A stretch of DNA of 6,416 nt from Candidatus Eiseniibacteriota bacterium (lineage in GTDB: Bacteria; Eisenbacteria; RBG-16-71-46): positions 1-6,416 of the forward strand of contig CAIXRL010000769.1 in NCBI GenBank assembly GCA_903921835.1, in the 5' to 3' direction. The notes below the pieces were generated by a model, which worked only from the letters and a program-made list of their open reading frames with translations, searched no databases and was not told the origin of the DNA. Both the position numbers and the translations under genes were made by a program. Shown in pieces: positions 1 to 6,345 of this stretch. The stretch's first letter is position 1; each line of letters opens with the position of its first letter.

Positions 1-66
1 AAACGTCGCGTTCGGGAGCGCCTCGACCACCGTTCCTTCGACCTGGATGCCTTCTTCCTTCGCCAA
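1..66 (-). CDS. infA: Translation initiation factor IF-1, N-terminal fragment
   Basis: IF1 is a small OB-fold protein that binds the 30S A site during initiation and works with IF2 and IF3. Only the first 22 codons are in the window; the gene continues past position 1. The visible peptide starts MAKEEGIQVEGTVVEALPNA, which matches the conserved IF1 start MAKE(E/D)-IEVEGTVVEALPN-. The start codon is TTG at 66-64. Reading upstream in the same frame there is no ATG or GTG before the TGA at 78-76, which is the stop codon of map, so TTG is forced by frame and by family alignment. A GAGGT Shine-Dalgarno at 77-73 lies 6 nt before it and overlaps the map stop. The 9-nt spacer after map indicates cotranscription and probable translational coupling. 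Identification is firm although the gene is cut by the window edge. Confidence 0.93.
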   Translation of the reverse strand, partial: MAKEEGIQVEGTVVEALPNATF

Positions 67-72
67 GCACTG

Positions 73-77
73 ACCTC
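73..77 (-). promoter_or_regulatory. Shine-Dalgarno site of infA, overlapping the map stop codon
   Basis: On the minus strand GAGGT (77-73) precedes the TTG start at 66 by 6 nt. Its first two bases are part of the map TGA stop. Together with the IF1 family alignment it settles the rare TTG start. Confidence 0.7.
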
Positions 78-837
78 AATTCTCTCCGTCCGGCGGGACC
101 GAGAGTATCTCGGGACCATCCGGACCCACCGCGACGGTGTGTTCGAAGTGGGCGCTCAGGGCCCCGTCCTTCGTCACCACCGTCCAGCCGTCGGATCGTG
201 TTTCGACTTCGAATCCGCCGACGTTGACCATCGGCTCGATCGCCAGCACCAGACCGGCCATCAGCCGAGGGCCCCTTCCCGGCGGCCCGAAGTTCGGCAC
301 CGCCGGTTCCTCGTGCATCTCGCGCCCGATTCCGTGCCCGACGAGTGCCCGCACGACCGAGAAGCCGTGCGACTCGACGTGGCGCTGAATCGCGTCCGAG
401 ATGTCACCCACCCGGTTTCCCGAACGGGCCTGCGCGATGCCCTGCATCAGGGCCTCCCGCGTCACTTCCAACAGCACCCGGGCCTCGTCGCTCGCATTGC
501 CCACCGCAAAGGTGATCGCCGCGTCGCCGTAGTACCCGTCCTTCTCCACCCCCACGTCCATGCCGACGATGTCCCCGTCGCACAGCGTGCGCGGGCCCGG
601 CATTCCGTGGACCACTTCCTCGTTCACCGAGGGACAGATCGATGCCGGAAAACCACGGTAGCCCTTGAACGCGGGCCTCGCACCATGATCCCGGATGAAG
701 GTTTCCGCGAGGCGGTCCAGCTCGGCCGTCGTGACGCCCGGTCGCACCGCCCGGCCCAGCTCGCGAAGCGTCATCGCGACCAGCTGTGCCGACACGCGGA
801 TCTTCTCGATCTCCTCCCTGCTTCTCGTATAGACCAC
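76..837 (-). CDS. map: Type I methionine aminopeptidase
   Basis: Cytosolic metalloprotease that removes the initiator methionine from nascent proteins when residue 2 is small. The 253-residue protein is one creatinase-like fold without the N-terminal zinc-finger or long linker extensions of some type I enzymes, so it fits the short type Ia form. The metal ligands of the family are visible: Asp94 in GMDVG, Asp105 in GYYGD, His168 in GHGIG, Glu201 in AIEPM and Glu232 in FEHT. The substrate-site histidines are His77 (VVHG) and His175 (MHEEP). The start is GTG at 837, 4 nt after the adk stop. It has only a weak upstream GGGA, so translation is probably coupled to adk. MVYTRSREEIEKIR aligns with the usual start of the family. 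The TGA stop lies 9 nt before infA. Confidence 0.96.
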   Translation of the reverse strand: MVYTRSREEIEKIRVSAQLVAMTLRELGRAVRPGVTTAELDRLAETFIRDHGARPAFKGYRGFPASICPSVNEEVVHGMPGPRTLCDGDIVGMDVGVEKDGYYGDAAITFAVGNASDEARVLLEVTREALMQGIAQARSGNRVGDISDAIQRHVESHGFSVVRALVGHGIGREMHEEPAVPNFGPPGRGPRLMAGLVLAIEPMVNVGGFEVETRSDGWTVVTKDGALSAHFEHTVAVGPDGPEILSVPPDGEN

Positions 838-841
838 CCGG

Positions 842-1489
842 CTATCGTCCCACGGCGCTCTGCAGCGCGATCTGGACCTCGTCGAGCGGCCCTGTTCCCT
901 TCACTCCCACGAGCCTCCCGCCGGAGCGATAGAAGTCGACCAGCGGCGCGGTCTGTTCACCGTACACTTTCAACCGGGTCCGAACGGTTTCCACCGTGTC
1001 GTCCGCCCGCTGTCGCAGCTCCGTCCCGGGATGGTCGTCGCAATGACGTCCGTCCTGCGAGGGCGCCGACAGCGAGTTGAACACCCGCCGGCACACCGGG
1101 CACTCCCATCGGCTGCTCAGTCGTCGGACGAGTTCTTCGTCCGGCGCCAGGAGCAGCACGACCCCATCCAGATGAACCGACCGCTCCGCCAGCATCGCGT
1201 CGAGCGCGATGGCCTGCGGCACGGTCCGCGGGAACCCGTCGAGCACGAAGCCGTCAACGGCATCGGGTTCGAGCGACCTCTCGCGCACCAGCCCGACGAT
1301 CACGTCGTCAGGAACCAGCTGGCCTGCATCCATCAACAACTTCGCCTGCATCCCCAGCGGCGTCTGCCGCGCGACCGCGTCGCGAAGCATGTCACCGGTG
1401 GAGATCAACGCGCACCCGCGCTCGGTTGCGAGCCGGCGCCCCTGGGTGCCCTTCCCGACTCCGGGGGGTCCCAGCAGCACGATTCTCAT
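842..1489 (-). CDS. adk: Adenylate kinase, long form with zinc-type LID
   Basis: Catalyses ATP + AMP = 2 ADP in the cytosol. The protein has 215 residues, the length of the long bacterial form. The P-loop GPPGVGKGT is at 7-15, the AMP-binding segment TGDMLRDAV at 31-39, and the DGFPRT motif at 84-89. The LID domain (about 126-165) carries Cys130-X2-Cys133 and, 17 residues later, Cys150-X2-His153. This spacing is that of the structural zinc site of Bacillus-type adenylate kinases, but the fourth position is His where Cys or Asp is more familiar. Arg161 and Asp163-164 lie in the conserved RADD motif at the end of the LID. ATG at 1489 is 2 nt after the secY stop. The Shine-Dalgarno is weak, so coupling to secY is likely. 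The secY-adk-map-infA order is common outside gamma-proteobacteria. Confidence 0.97.
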   Translation of the reverse strand: MRIVLLGPPGVGKGTQGRRLATERGCALISTGDMLRDAVARQTPLGMQAKLLMDAGQLVPDDVIVGLVRERSLEPDAVDGFVLDGFPRTVPQAIALDAMLAERSVHLDGVVLLLAPDEELVRRLSSRWECPVCRRVFNSLSAPSQDGRHCDDHPGTELRQRADDTVETVRTRLKVYGEQTAPLVDFYRSGGRLVGVKGTGPLDEVQIALQSAVGR

Positions 1490-1491
1490 CG

Positions 1492-2811
1492 TTACATTCT
1501 CTGGCGGCCGCGGATGCGGCTCCGCTTCACGAAACCTTCGTAGTGCCGCATCAGCAGGTGCGATTCGACCTGCTGCAACGTGTCGAGCGCCACGCCGACC
1601 ACGATGAGCACGCTCGTTCCGCCGAAGGCCAGCGCCGGGACCTTGAACAGGCCCAGGATGATGTCCGGGAGAACCGCGACCGCCGCGAGGAACAACGCGC
1701 CGGGCAGCGTGACCCGCGTGAGCACGCGGTCGATGTACTCGGCGGTCTTGCGACCCGGGCGCACGCCCGGAATGAAGCCGCCATACTTGCGCATGTTCTC
1801 GGCGAGGTCGTTGGGATTCAGCACGACCGCCGTGTAGAAGTAGGTGAAGAGCACGATCATCACGGCATAGAACAGGTTGAACAGGATGCTCGTGCGGGTG
1901 AAGAACTGGCCCAGGCTCGCGATGGCGCTCCCCGGCGGGAAGAAGCCCGCGACCGTCGTCGGCAGCACCATGATGCTGGAGGCGAAGATGATCGGGATCA
2001 CACCGGCGGTGTTGACCCGGAGCGGGATGTGCGTGCTCTGGCCGCCGTACATGCGCCGGCCCACCATGCGCTTGGCGTACTGGACCGGGATCTTGCGCGT
2101 CGCCTGCGTCATGACGATGACGGCGGCGACCACGGCGACCATGATCACGAGCATGCCTGCGACCTGGAGGATGTTGAGGCTGCCGGCGCGGAAGCTGTCG
2201 ATCCCGGCGGCGACACCATTCGGCAGGCCGCCGAGGATGTTCACGAAGATGATGAGCGAAATACCGTTGCCGATGCCGAACTCGGTGATCTTCTCACCCA
2301 GCCACATCACGAGGATGGTGCCGGCCGTCTGGGTCACGATGGTCGAGAAGTAGAACACGAAGTTCGCATTCGGAACGACGGCGAGACCCTGCGAGGCGCC
2401 GAGATTGACCAGGAAGATGCTGTACGCCAGGGACTGCACGATCGAGATGAACACCGTGCCGTACCGGGTGTACTGCGTGATCTTCTTCTGGCCTTCCTCG
2501 CCTTCCTTCTTGAGCTTCTCGAAGTACGGCACGACCGAACCGAGGAGCTGCAGGATGATCGACGCCGAGATGTAGGGCATGATCCCGAGCGCGAAAATGG
2601 TCGCCTTGGAGAACGCCCGCCCGACGAACATGTCGTACATGCCGAAGAGCGTGTTCGCCTGGGTGCGGAACGCGGCCGTCAGCGCGCCGACGTTCACACC
2701 CGGCGTCGGCACGTGCTCGCCGAGCCGGTAGATCACGATCAGCCCCAGCGTGAACAGAATCCGCCGGCGCAGCTCGGGTACCTGGAAGATATTTCGGAGC
2801 TTCTCGAACAT
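1492..2811 (-). CDS. secY: Preprotein translocase channel subunit SecY
   Basis: Core of the SecYEG channel in the inner membrane, which passes unfolded proteins outward or into the bilayer with SecA or the ribosome. The 439-residue sequence has the usual ten hydrophobic segments. The first lies near residues 17-36. The TM2 signature GIMPYISASIILQLL is at 76-90 and the TM4 signature GEKITEFGIGNGIS at 172-185. The long cytoplasmic loop near 333-369 contains GGFIPGVRPGRKTAEYI (344-360), and Arg351 in it corresponds to the conserved arginine needed for SecA and ribosome contact. The C-terminal tail is short and basic. ATG at 2811 is 6 nt after the rplO stop, with AAGG (2825-2822) 10 nt upstream. 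Nothing looks truncated. Its place after L15 is the standard one. Confidence 0.98.
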   Translation of the reverse strand: MFEKLRNIFQVPELRRRILFTLGLIVIYRLGEHVPTPGVNVGALTAAFRTQANTLFGMYDMFVGRAFSKATIFALGIMPYISASIILQLLGSVVPYFEKLKKEGEEGQKKITQYTRYGTVFISIVQSLAYSIFLVNLGASQGLAVVPNANFVFYFSTIVTQTAGTILVMWLGEKITEFGIGNGISLIIFVNILGGLPNGVAAGIDSFRAGSLNILQVAGMLVIMVAVVAAVIVMTQATRKIPVQYAKRMVGRRMYGGQSTHIPLRVNTAGVIPIIFASSIMVLPTTVAGFFPPGSAIASLGQFFTRTSILFNLFYAVMIVLFTYFYTAVVLNPNDLAENMRKYGGFIPGVRPGRKTAEYIDRVLTRVTLPGALFLAAVAVLPDIILGLFKVPALAFGGTSVLIVVGVALDTLQQVESHLLMRHYEGFVKRSRIRGRQRM

Positions 2812-2817
2812 TGTCGA

Positions 2818-3267
2818 TCAGCCTTGGAGGTTGGGGGTTTCCACTTTGCCGCCCGCCGCCTCGACCGCCTTCTTCGCGGCCTCGCTCGCGGCGTCCACCT
2901 TGATGGTCAACGCGACCTTGATCTCGCCCCCGGCCAGCAGCTTGATCGGGCCGGGCCGACGCACGAGACGCTGCTCCTTGAGCCACGCCGCGTCCACGAC
3001 CGTGCCGGCCGCCGCGTCCGCCAGGCGGCCAATGTTGATCACCTGGAACTCGACGCGCATGTGATTCGTAAAGCCGCGCTTGGGCAACCGGCGCTGGATG
3101 GGCATCTGCCCACCTTCGAACCACGCGGGAATACTGCCGCCGGAGCGCGCCTTGTGACCCTTGTGTCCCTTGCCGGCGGTGCCGCCGAGGCCCGTCGCCG
3201 CGCCTTTGCCGCGCCGCTTGGGGTTCTTGGTCGCGCCCGCCGCGGGACGAATCGTACCGATACGCAT
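2818..3267 (-). CDS. rplO: 50S ribosomal protein L15 (uL15)
   Basis: Late-assembling large-subunit protein. The 149 residues show the glycine- and lysine-rich unstructured N-terminal arm that threads into 23S rRNA (about 1-45, with GKGHKGHKARSGG), then GGQMPIQRRLPKRGF (52-66), the L15 hallmark, then a globular C-terminal half ending in an alanine-rich helix. ATG at 3267 is chosen because MRIGTIRPAAGATKNPKRRG aligns with the family start (MRL--L-PAEG---KR-GRG) and AGGTGG (3278-3273) lies 5 nt upstream. A GTG at 3276, directly after the rpmD stop, would add three residues and has a stronger GGAGGAG (3292-3286) 9 nt upstream, so it remains a real alternative. The TGA stop is 6 nt before secY. 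Confidence 0.95.
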   Translation of the reverse strand: MRIGTIRPAAGATKNPKRRGKGAATGLGGTAGKGHKGHKARSGGSIPAWFEGGQMPIQRRLPKRGFTNHMRVEFQVINIGRLADAAAGTVVDAAWLKEQRLVRRPGPIKLLAGGEIKVALTIKVDAASEAAKKAVEAAGGKVETPNLQG

Positions 3268-3276
3268 GGTGGCCAC

Positions 3277-3462
3277 CTAGTTGATCTCCTCCACCTTTAC
3301 CAGGTGGCGGACCTTGAAGACCATGCCCCGGATCTGGGGCGTGTCGTTGTGTTCGACGGTGTGCTGCAGCTTGCGGATGCCGAGCGCGCGCACGGTCAGG
3401 CCCTGATCCTTCGCGTGACCGCAGGCGCTCCTGGTCTGGGTGACACGGAGCTTACGCGCCAT
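3277..3462 (-). CDS. rpmD: 50S ribosomal protein L30 (uL30)
   Basis: Small large-subunit protein, 61 residues, the usual bacterial length. MARKLRVTQTRSACG is followed by the L30 core: TVRALGIRKLQHTVEHNDTP (23-42), then IRGMVFKVRHLVKVEE. The segment after strand 1 (SACGHAKDQG) differs from the commoner S-IGRPEKQR form but keeps the length. The ATG at 3462 lies inside the end of rpsE: the rpsE TAA is at 3454-3452, so the genes overlap by 11 nt in different frames. GGAAAGG about 10 nt upstream is a plausible Shine-Dalgarno within rpsE. The overlap suggests that ribosomes finishing S5 reinitiate on L30. The reading frame stays open further upstream through rpsE, but nothing there resembles L30. 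Confidence 0.95.
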   Translation of the reverse strand: MARKLRVTQTRSACGHAKDQGLTVRALGIRKLQHTVEHNDTPQIRGMVFKVRHLVKVEEIN

Positions 3463-4003
3463 GAGTCGGAGCCTTTCCGAAGATCTCTGCGAGCGTGAAC
3501 CCGCGCATCGCCGCGATGTCCGACGGGCGGCGCAGACGCTTGAGGCCGTCCACGGTCGCCTTGACGAGGTTGTGCGGATTGCGCGAGCCGAGGCATTTGG
3601 TGAGCACGTTCTGCACCCCCGCCACCTCGAGCACCGCACGCACGCCGCCGCCCGCGATCACGCCCGTACCGGGCGAGGCCGGCTTGAGCAGCACTTCGCC
3701 CGCGCCGAAGTGGCCCGTGATGACGTGCGGAATCGAGCCGTGCTTGGTCACGGGGACCTGGAACATGCTCTTCTTCGCGGCTTCACCCGCCTTGCGGATG
3801 GCGTCCGCGACTTCGTTCGCCTTGCCGAGACCGACACCGACGCGGCCGGCTCCGTCGCCGAGCGCCACGATCGCGTTGAATGAGAATCGCCGTCCGCCCT
3901 TCACCACCTTGGCGCAGCGGTTGACGTTGATCACGCGCTCCTGGAACTCCGACTTCGGTTCGTCCTGACGCGGCGTGCGGCGCTCTCTCATGGGACCCGC
4001 CAT
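3452..4003 (-). CDS. rpsE: 30S ribosomal protein S5 (uS5)
   Basis: Small-subunit protein at the mRNA entry and decoding side, where it affects accuracy. In the 183 residues the N-terminal dsRNA-binding-like domain is at about 19-82. It contains the loop CAKVVKGGRRFSF, where spectinomycin-resistance changes are known in other bacteria; it looks intact here. The C-terminal S5 domain is at about 98-169, with GTGVIAGGGVRAVLEVAG (112-129) and the GSRNPHN motif (139-145). ATG at 4003 has an excellent AGGAGG (4016-4011) 7 nt upstream, overlapping the rplR stop codon. A second in-frame ATG four codons later (3991) lacks this spacing. The start is 11 nt after rplR, and the end overlaps rpmD by 11 nt. 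Confidence 0.97.
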   Translation of the reverse strand: MAGPMRERRTPRQDEPKSEFQERVINVNRCAKVVKGGRRFSFNAIVALGDGAGRVGVGLGKANEVADAIRKAGEAAKKSMFQVPVTKHGSIPHVITGHFGAGEVLLKPASPGTGVIAGGGVRAVLEVAGVQNVLTKCLGSRNPHNLVKATVDGLKRLRRPSDIAAMRGFTLAEIFGKAPTHGA

Positions 4004-4014
4004 TGGCCGGCCTC

Positions 4015-4380
4015 CTAGAAGTTGAGACCGCCGGCGCGCGCGCCGTCGGCGAGCGCTTTGACGCGCCCATGGTAGAGATAGCCGCCGCGATCAAAGGCCA
4101 CCTGAGCGATGCCCTTTTCCTTCGCGCGCTGCGCCAACAGCTTGCCCACCGCGACGCTCGTGCCCACCTTGCCCTTGCCCTCGACCAGCGACTTCACGTC
4201 GTCGCGGCTCGAAGCCTGGGTCAGCGTGGCGCCTGTCGTGTCGTCGATGATCTGCGCATAGATATGCGCGGAGCTGCGGAACACCGAGAGGCGAGGACGC
4301 CCCGCGCTGCCCGAAACCTTGTTGCGGATCCGGTACCGCCGAATCCGACGACGCTCGTACTTGTTGTGTTGTCCACTCAT
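4015..4380 (-). CDS. rplR: 50S ribosomal protein L18 (uL18)
   Basis: Binds 5S rRNA and with L5 anchors it in the central protuberance. The 121 residues comprise a basic N-terminal arm (YERRRIRRYRIRNKV, 8-22), the signature RPRLSVFRSSAHIYAQIIDD (28-47), and the conserved C-terminus with FDRGGYLYHGRVKALADGAR (96-115) followed by AGGLNF. The ATG at 4380 shares one base with the rplF stop, giving the arrangement TAATG, a classic coupling junction. The upstream Shine-Dalgarno is only a weak GGGG inside the end of rplF, which also points to reinitiation. The start agrees with the family (MS-----KYERR-RR--R-R). Confidence 0.96.
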   Translation of the reverse strand: MSGQHNKYERRRIRRYRIRNKVSGSAGRPRLSVFRSSAHIYAQIIDDTTGATLTQASSRDDVKSLVEGKGKVGTSVAVGKLLAQRAKEKGIAQVAFDRGGYLYHGRVKALADGARAGGLNF

Positions 4381-4916
4381 TATGCGGACCCCGCAGCCTT
4401 GCCGGCCTTGCGGCGGATGATCTCGCCTTCGTACTTGACGCCCTTGCCCTTGTACGGCTCGGGGGGACGGTAACCGCGAATGATCGCGGCAACCTGGCCG
4501 ACCATGTACTTGTCCGCGCCGCTGATCGACAGGCGCGTCGGTGTGTCGACCTTGATCGTGATGCCCGCCGGCGGGAGGAACTCCACCGGGTGGCTGAATC
4601 CAAGCTGCAGCACCAGCTTCTGGCCATCCCATTGCGCGCGGTATCCGGTCCCGACGATCTCCAGCGACTTCTTGAAGCCCGTCGTGACCCCGGTGACCAT
4701 GTTCGCGATCTGCGCACGCATGGTGCCGAACATCGGGTTGCGCGTGATCTTGTCCGCGCTGACCTGAATCTCCGCGCCTTCGACCTTCACGTACGTTCCC
4801 GGAAGGATCACGTGCGACAACTCGGTCGTCGCGCCCTTCACCCGCACCGCGGCCGCTTCCACCGTCACGGTGACACCGGCGGGGATGGCGACGGGGCGCT
4901 TGCCCATTCTCGACAT
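4380..4916 (-). CDS. rplF: 50S ribosomal protein L6 (uL6)
   Basis: Large-subunit protein near the factor-binding site and sarcin-ricin loop. The 178 residues contain the two tandem L6 alpha/beta domains (about 11-82 and 90-165). It starts MSRMGKRPVAIPAGV as usual and carries the C-terminal signature PEPYKGKGVKYEGEIIRRKAG (from 152), which contacts 23S rRNA. ATG at 4916 lies 11 nt after the rpsH stop and has a GGGGGAG Shine-Dalgarno 5 nt upstream. A second ATG three codons later (4907) is too far from that site and would lose the conserved start. The stop overlaps rplR by one base. Confidence 0.97.
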   Translation of the reverse strand: MSRMGKRPVAIPAGVTVTVEAAAVRVKGATTELSHVILPGTYVKVEGAEIQVSADKITRNPMFGTMRAQIANMVTGVTTGFKKSLEIVGTGYRAQWDGQKLVLQLGFSHPVEFLPPAGITIKVDTPTRLSISGADKYMVGQVAAIIRGYRPPEPYKGKGVKYEGEIIRRKAGKAAGSA

Positions 4917-4927
4917 GTCGTCTCCCC

Positions 4928-5326
4928 CTACCAGACCTGGCAGACGAGTTCGCCGCCGAGTCCCGCATCGCGGGCCTCGCGGTCGCTCATCAGCCCGCGG
5001 GACGTGGAGACCACCGAAACGCCGAGACCACCCATGACGCGCGGAATGCGCTCCTTGCCCACGTACACGCGACGGCCGGGCTTGCTGACCCGCTTGATGC
5101 CGGTGATGACCGGCGTATCGTCGTTCGTGTACTTGAGGTAGACGCGCAGGACGCCCTGGCGGGTGTCTTCGATGGTCTTGAAGTTGTTGATGAAGCGCTC
5201 GCGCAGGAGAAGCTTCGCGAGCTCCGTCTTCATGTTCGACGCCGGCACATCCACCTTGCGGTGCTTGGCGCCGATGGCGTTGCGGATGCAGGTGAGGAAA
5301 TCCGCAACCGGATCACTGACCGACAT
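4928..5326 (-). CDS. rpsH: 30S ribosomal protein S8 (uS8)
   Basis: Primary 16S rRNA binder (helix 21 region) that organises the central domain. In E. coli it also represses its own spc operon by binding mRNA at the rplX-rplE junction. The 132 residues are the usual length. MSVSDPVADFLTCIRNAIGA is the conserved start. The C-terminal rRNA-binding part has the family signature STSRGLMSDREARDAGLGGE (107-126), followed by LVCQVW. ATG at 5326 has a strong GGGAGG (5338-5333) 6 nt upstream. Unlike its neighbours, the gene is preceded by a 134-nt hairpin-rich spacer, so S8 may have translational control of its own. Ends 11 nt before rplF. Confidence 0.97.
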   Translation of the reverse strand: MSVSDPVADFLTCIRNAIGAKHRKVDVPASNMKTELAKLLLRERFINNFKTIEDTRQGVLRVYLKYTNDDTPVITGIKRVSKPGRRVYVGKERIPRVMGGLGVSVVSTSRGLMSDREARDAGLGGELVCQVW

Positions 5327-5460
5327 TCACGACCTCCCGAAACCAGCGTCCAGCGGCCACTCGCGGCCGCTGCAGCCTGATTCGTGCGTCCACGCAGGGA
5401 CACGTTGTGGACGGCCCGCACGCGGGACGCCCGTGATGCGCGGCACGGAGCCGCGCCTGT
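5327..5460 (-). promoter_or_regulatory. Hairpin-rich 134-nt spacer between rpsN and rpsH, candidate RNA regulatory element
   Basis: This is by far the longest complete gap between genes here and contains no recognisable reading frame. Read as RNA from the minus strand it has a 7-bp perfect hairpin with a 5-nt loop (5456-5438), starting 4 nt after the rpsN stop. Next come a GC-rich 4-5 bp mini-hairpin (5426-5415), a 7-bp perfect stem with a 13-nt loop (5413-5387), and an 8-bp perfect hairpin with a 6-nt loop (5372-5351). The last one ends 12 nt before the rpsH Shine-Dalgarno. GCGTCC at 5430-5425 could instead pair with either of two GGACGC copies (5391-5386, 5351-5346), so alternative folds are possible. 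No run of T follows any hairpin, so none is an intrinsic terminator. Function is inferred only. Confidence 0.45.
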
Positions 5461-5646
5461 TCACCAGCTCGACTTGACGACGCCCGGGATCTGGCCCGAC
5501 AGCGCGAGCTCCCGGAAGCAAATCCGGCACATGCCGAAGTCACGCAGGAAGGCGCGGGGGCGCCCACAGCGGTGACAGCGGTTGTACCCGCGCACCTTGA
5601 ACTTCGGCGTGCGCTTCCACTTTTCGACGATCGACTTCTTGGCCAC
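5461..5646 (-). CDS. rpsN: 30S ribosomal protein S14, zinc-binding short form (uS14 type Z)
   Basis: Small-subunit head protein. The 61-residue form has Cys24-X2-Cys27 (CHRC) and Cys40-X2-Cys43 (CRIC), the four-cysteine zinc ribbon of the ancestral C+ S14. The longer zinc-free paralog of about 100 residues lacks this. It starts MAKKSIVEKWKRTPKFKVR and ends GQIPGVVKSSW, as in many bacteria. The start is GTG at 5646, with AGGAG (5659-5655) 8 nt upstream. The gap to rplE is 23 nt. Zinc-dependent forms are often backed up by a zinc-free copy elsewhere in a genome; whether that holds here cannot be seen. Followed by the long structured spacer before rpsH. Confidence 0.97.
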   Translation of the reverse strand: MAKKSIVEKWKRTPKFKVRGYNRCHRCGRPRAFLRDFGMCRICFRELALSGQIPGVVKSSW

Positions 5647-5669
5647 GGAACGATCTCCTGGAGTCCAGC

Positions 5670-6332
5670 CTACCGCTGACGGAACGGCATGTTCATGAGC
5701 CGGAGCAGTTCCCGGCCTTCTTCGTCCGTGCGCGCGGTCGTGACGATGGTCACGTCCATGCCGCGCACCTTGCCAATCTTCTCGACGTTGATCTCGGGGA
5801 AGATGACCTGCTCCGTGAACCCCGCCGAGTAGTTGCCGCGTCCGTCGAACGAGCGCGGCGAGAGCCCGCGGAAGTCGCGGATTCGCGGCACCGCCACGTT
5901 GATGAGACGATCGTAGAACTCGAACATCCGCGCGCCGCGGAGCGTCACCATGCAGCCGACCGGCTGGCCCGCGCGCAACTTGAAGTTCGAGATCGCCTTC
6001 TTGGCCTTGCGCACGGAGGGGCGCTGGCCGGTGATCTGCGCCAGCTCGTTGACGGCGGCGTCCATGTTCTTGACGTCCACCGTGGCATCCCCGACGCCCA
6101 TGTTGACCACGATCTTCACGAAGCGCGGCGCCTGCATGACGCTCGTGTAGCTGAACTTCTCCATCAGCGCCGGGCGCACCTTCTCTTCGTAATGCGCGGC
6201 GAAGCGCGGCCGGTCCTTGGTGGCCGTCGGCCTGCCCGCGACGACGTCGAAGGACACGTTGCCGCCGGCCTTGCCGCTCTTGGCCTCGGCCTTGCCGACC
6301 TTGCCGCCCTTGCTCTTCTTTTCGTCCGCCAT
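5670..6332 (-). CDS. rplE: 50S ribosomal protein L5 (uL5) with N-terminal extension
   Basis: Binds 5S rRNA with L18 and contacts the P-site tRNA from the central protuberance. The product is 220 residues against roughly 180 in E. coli. The conserved core starts near residue 42 (PRFAAHYEEKVRPALMEKF). It includes VMQAPRFVKIVVNMGVGDA, the GQRPSVRKAKKAISNFKLR segment and the C-terminal GMDVTIVTTARTDEEGRELL. Residues 1-41 are an extra tail rich in Lys, Gly and Ala (seven Lys in the first 21 residues), probably disordered and RNA-binding. ATG at 6332 is chosen over an in-frame GTG at 6401. It has GGAGAG (6347-6342) 9 nt upstream, while the region before it contains interleaved inverted repeats and does not resemble L5. 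An internal GTG at 6257 is possible but has only a distant AAGG. Confidence 0.96.
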   Translation of the reverse strand: MADEKKSKGGKVGKAEAKSGKAGGNVSFDVVAGRPTATKDRPRFAAHYEEKVRPALMEKFSYTSVMQAPRFVKIVVNMGVGDATVDVKNMDAAVNELAQITGQRPSVRKAKKAISNFKLRAGQPVGCMVTLRGARMFEFYDRLINVAVPRIRDFRGLSPRSFDGRGNYSAGFTEQVIFPEINVEKIGKVRGMDVTIVTTARTDEEGRELLRLMNMPFRQR

Positions 6333-6345
6333 GGATTCCGACTCT

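Noticed and set aside
139..1080. 313-codon open frame on the plus strand opposite map and the end of adk
   Set aside because: Same cause: codon-aligned antisense of map in GC-rich DNA. The peptide is Arg/Pro/His-rich with no recognisable family or ribosome site.
2294..3124. 276-codon minus-strand frame overlapping rplO and secY
   Set aside because: A frame shadow of L15 and SecY with Arg/Gly/Ala-rich composition; the two overlapped proteins match their families along their whole length.
1426..3498. 690-codon open frame on the plus strand opposite secY, rplO and rpmD
   Set aside because: It is codon-aligned with all three minus-strand genes, which share one frame by chance. Antisense stops would need TTA, CTA or TCA in the sense frame, which are rare with strong GC bias. 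The product is a low-complexity Arg/Asp/His/Glu-rich shadow with no domain, and the opposite genes are certain.
3277..3639. Longer 120-residue version of L30 starting inside rpsE
   Set aside because: Only the last 61 residues match L30. The upstream part is out-of-frame rpsE, and L30 is normally about 60 residues.
5438..5456. Hairpin after rpsN as a rho-independent terminator
   Set aside because: Strong 7-bp stem but no T run follows on the coding strand, and essential genes of the same operon continue downstream.
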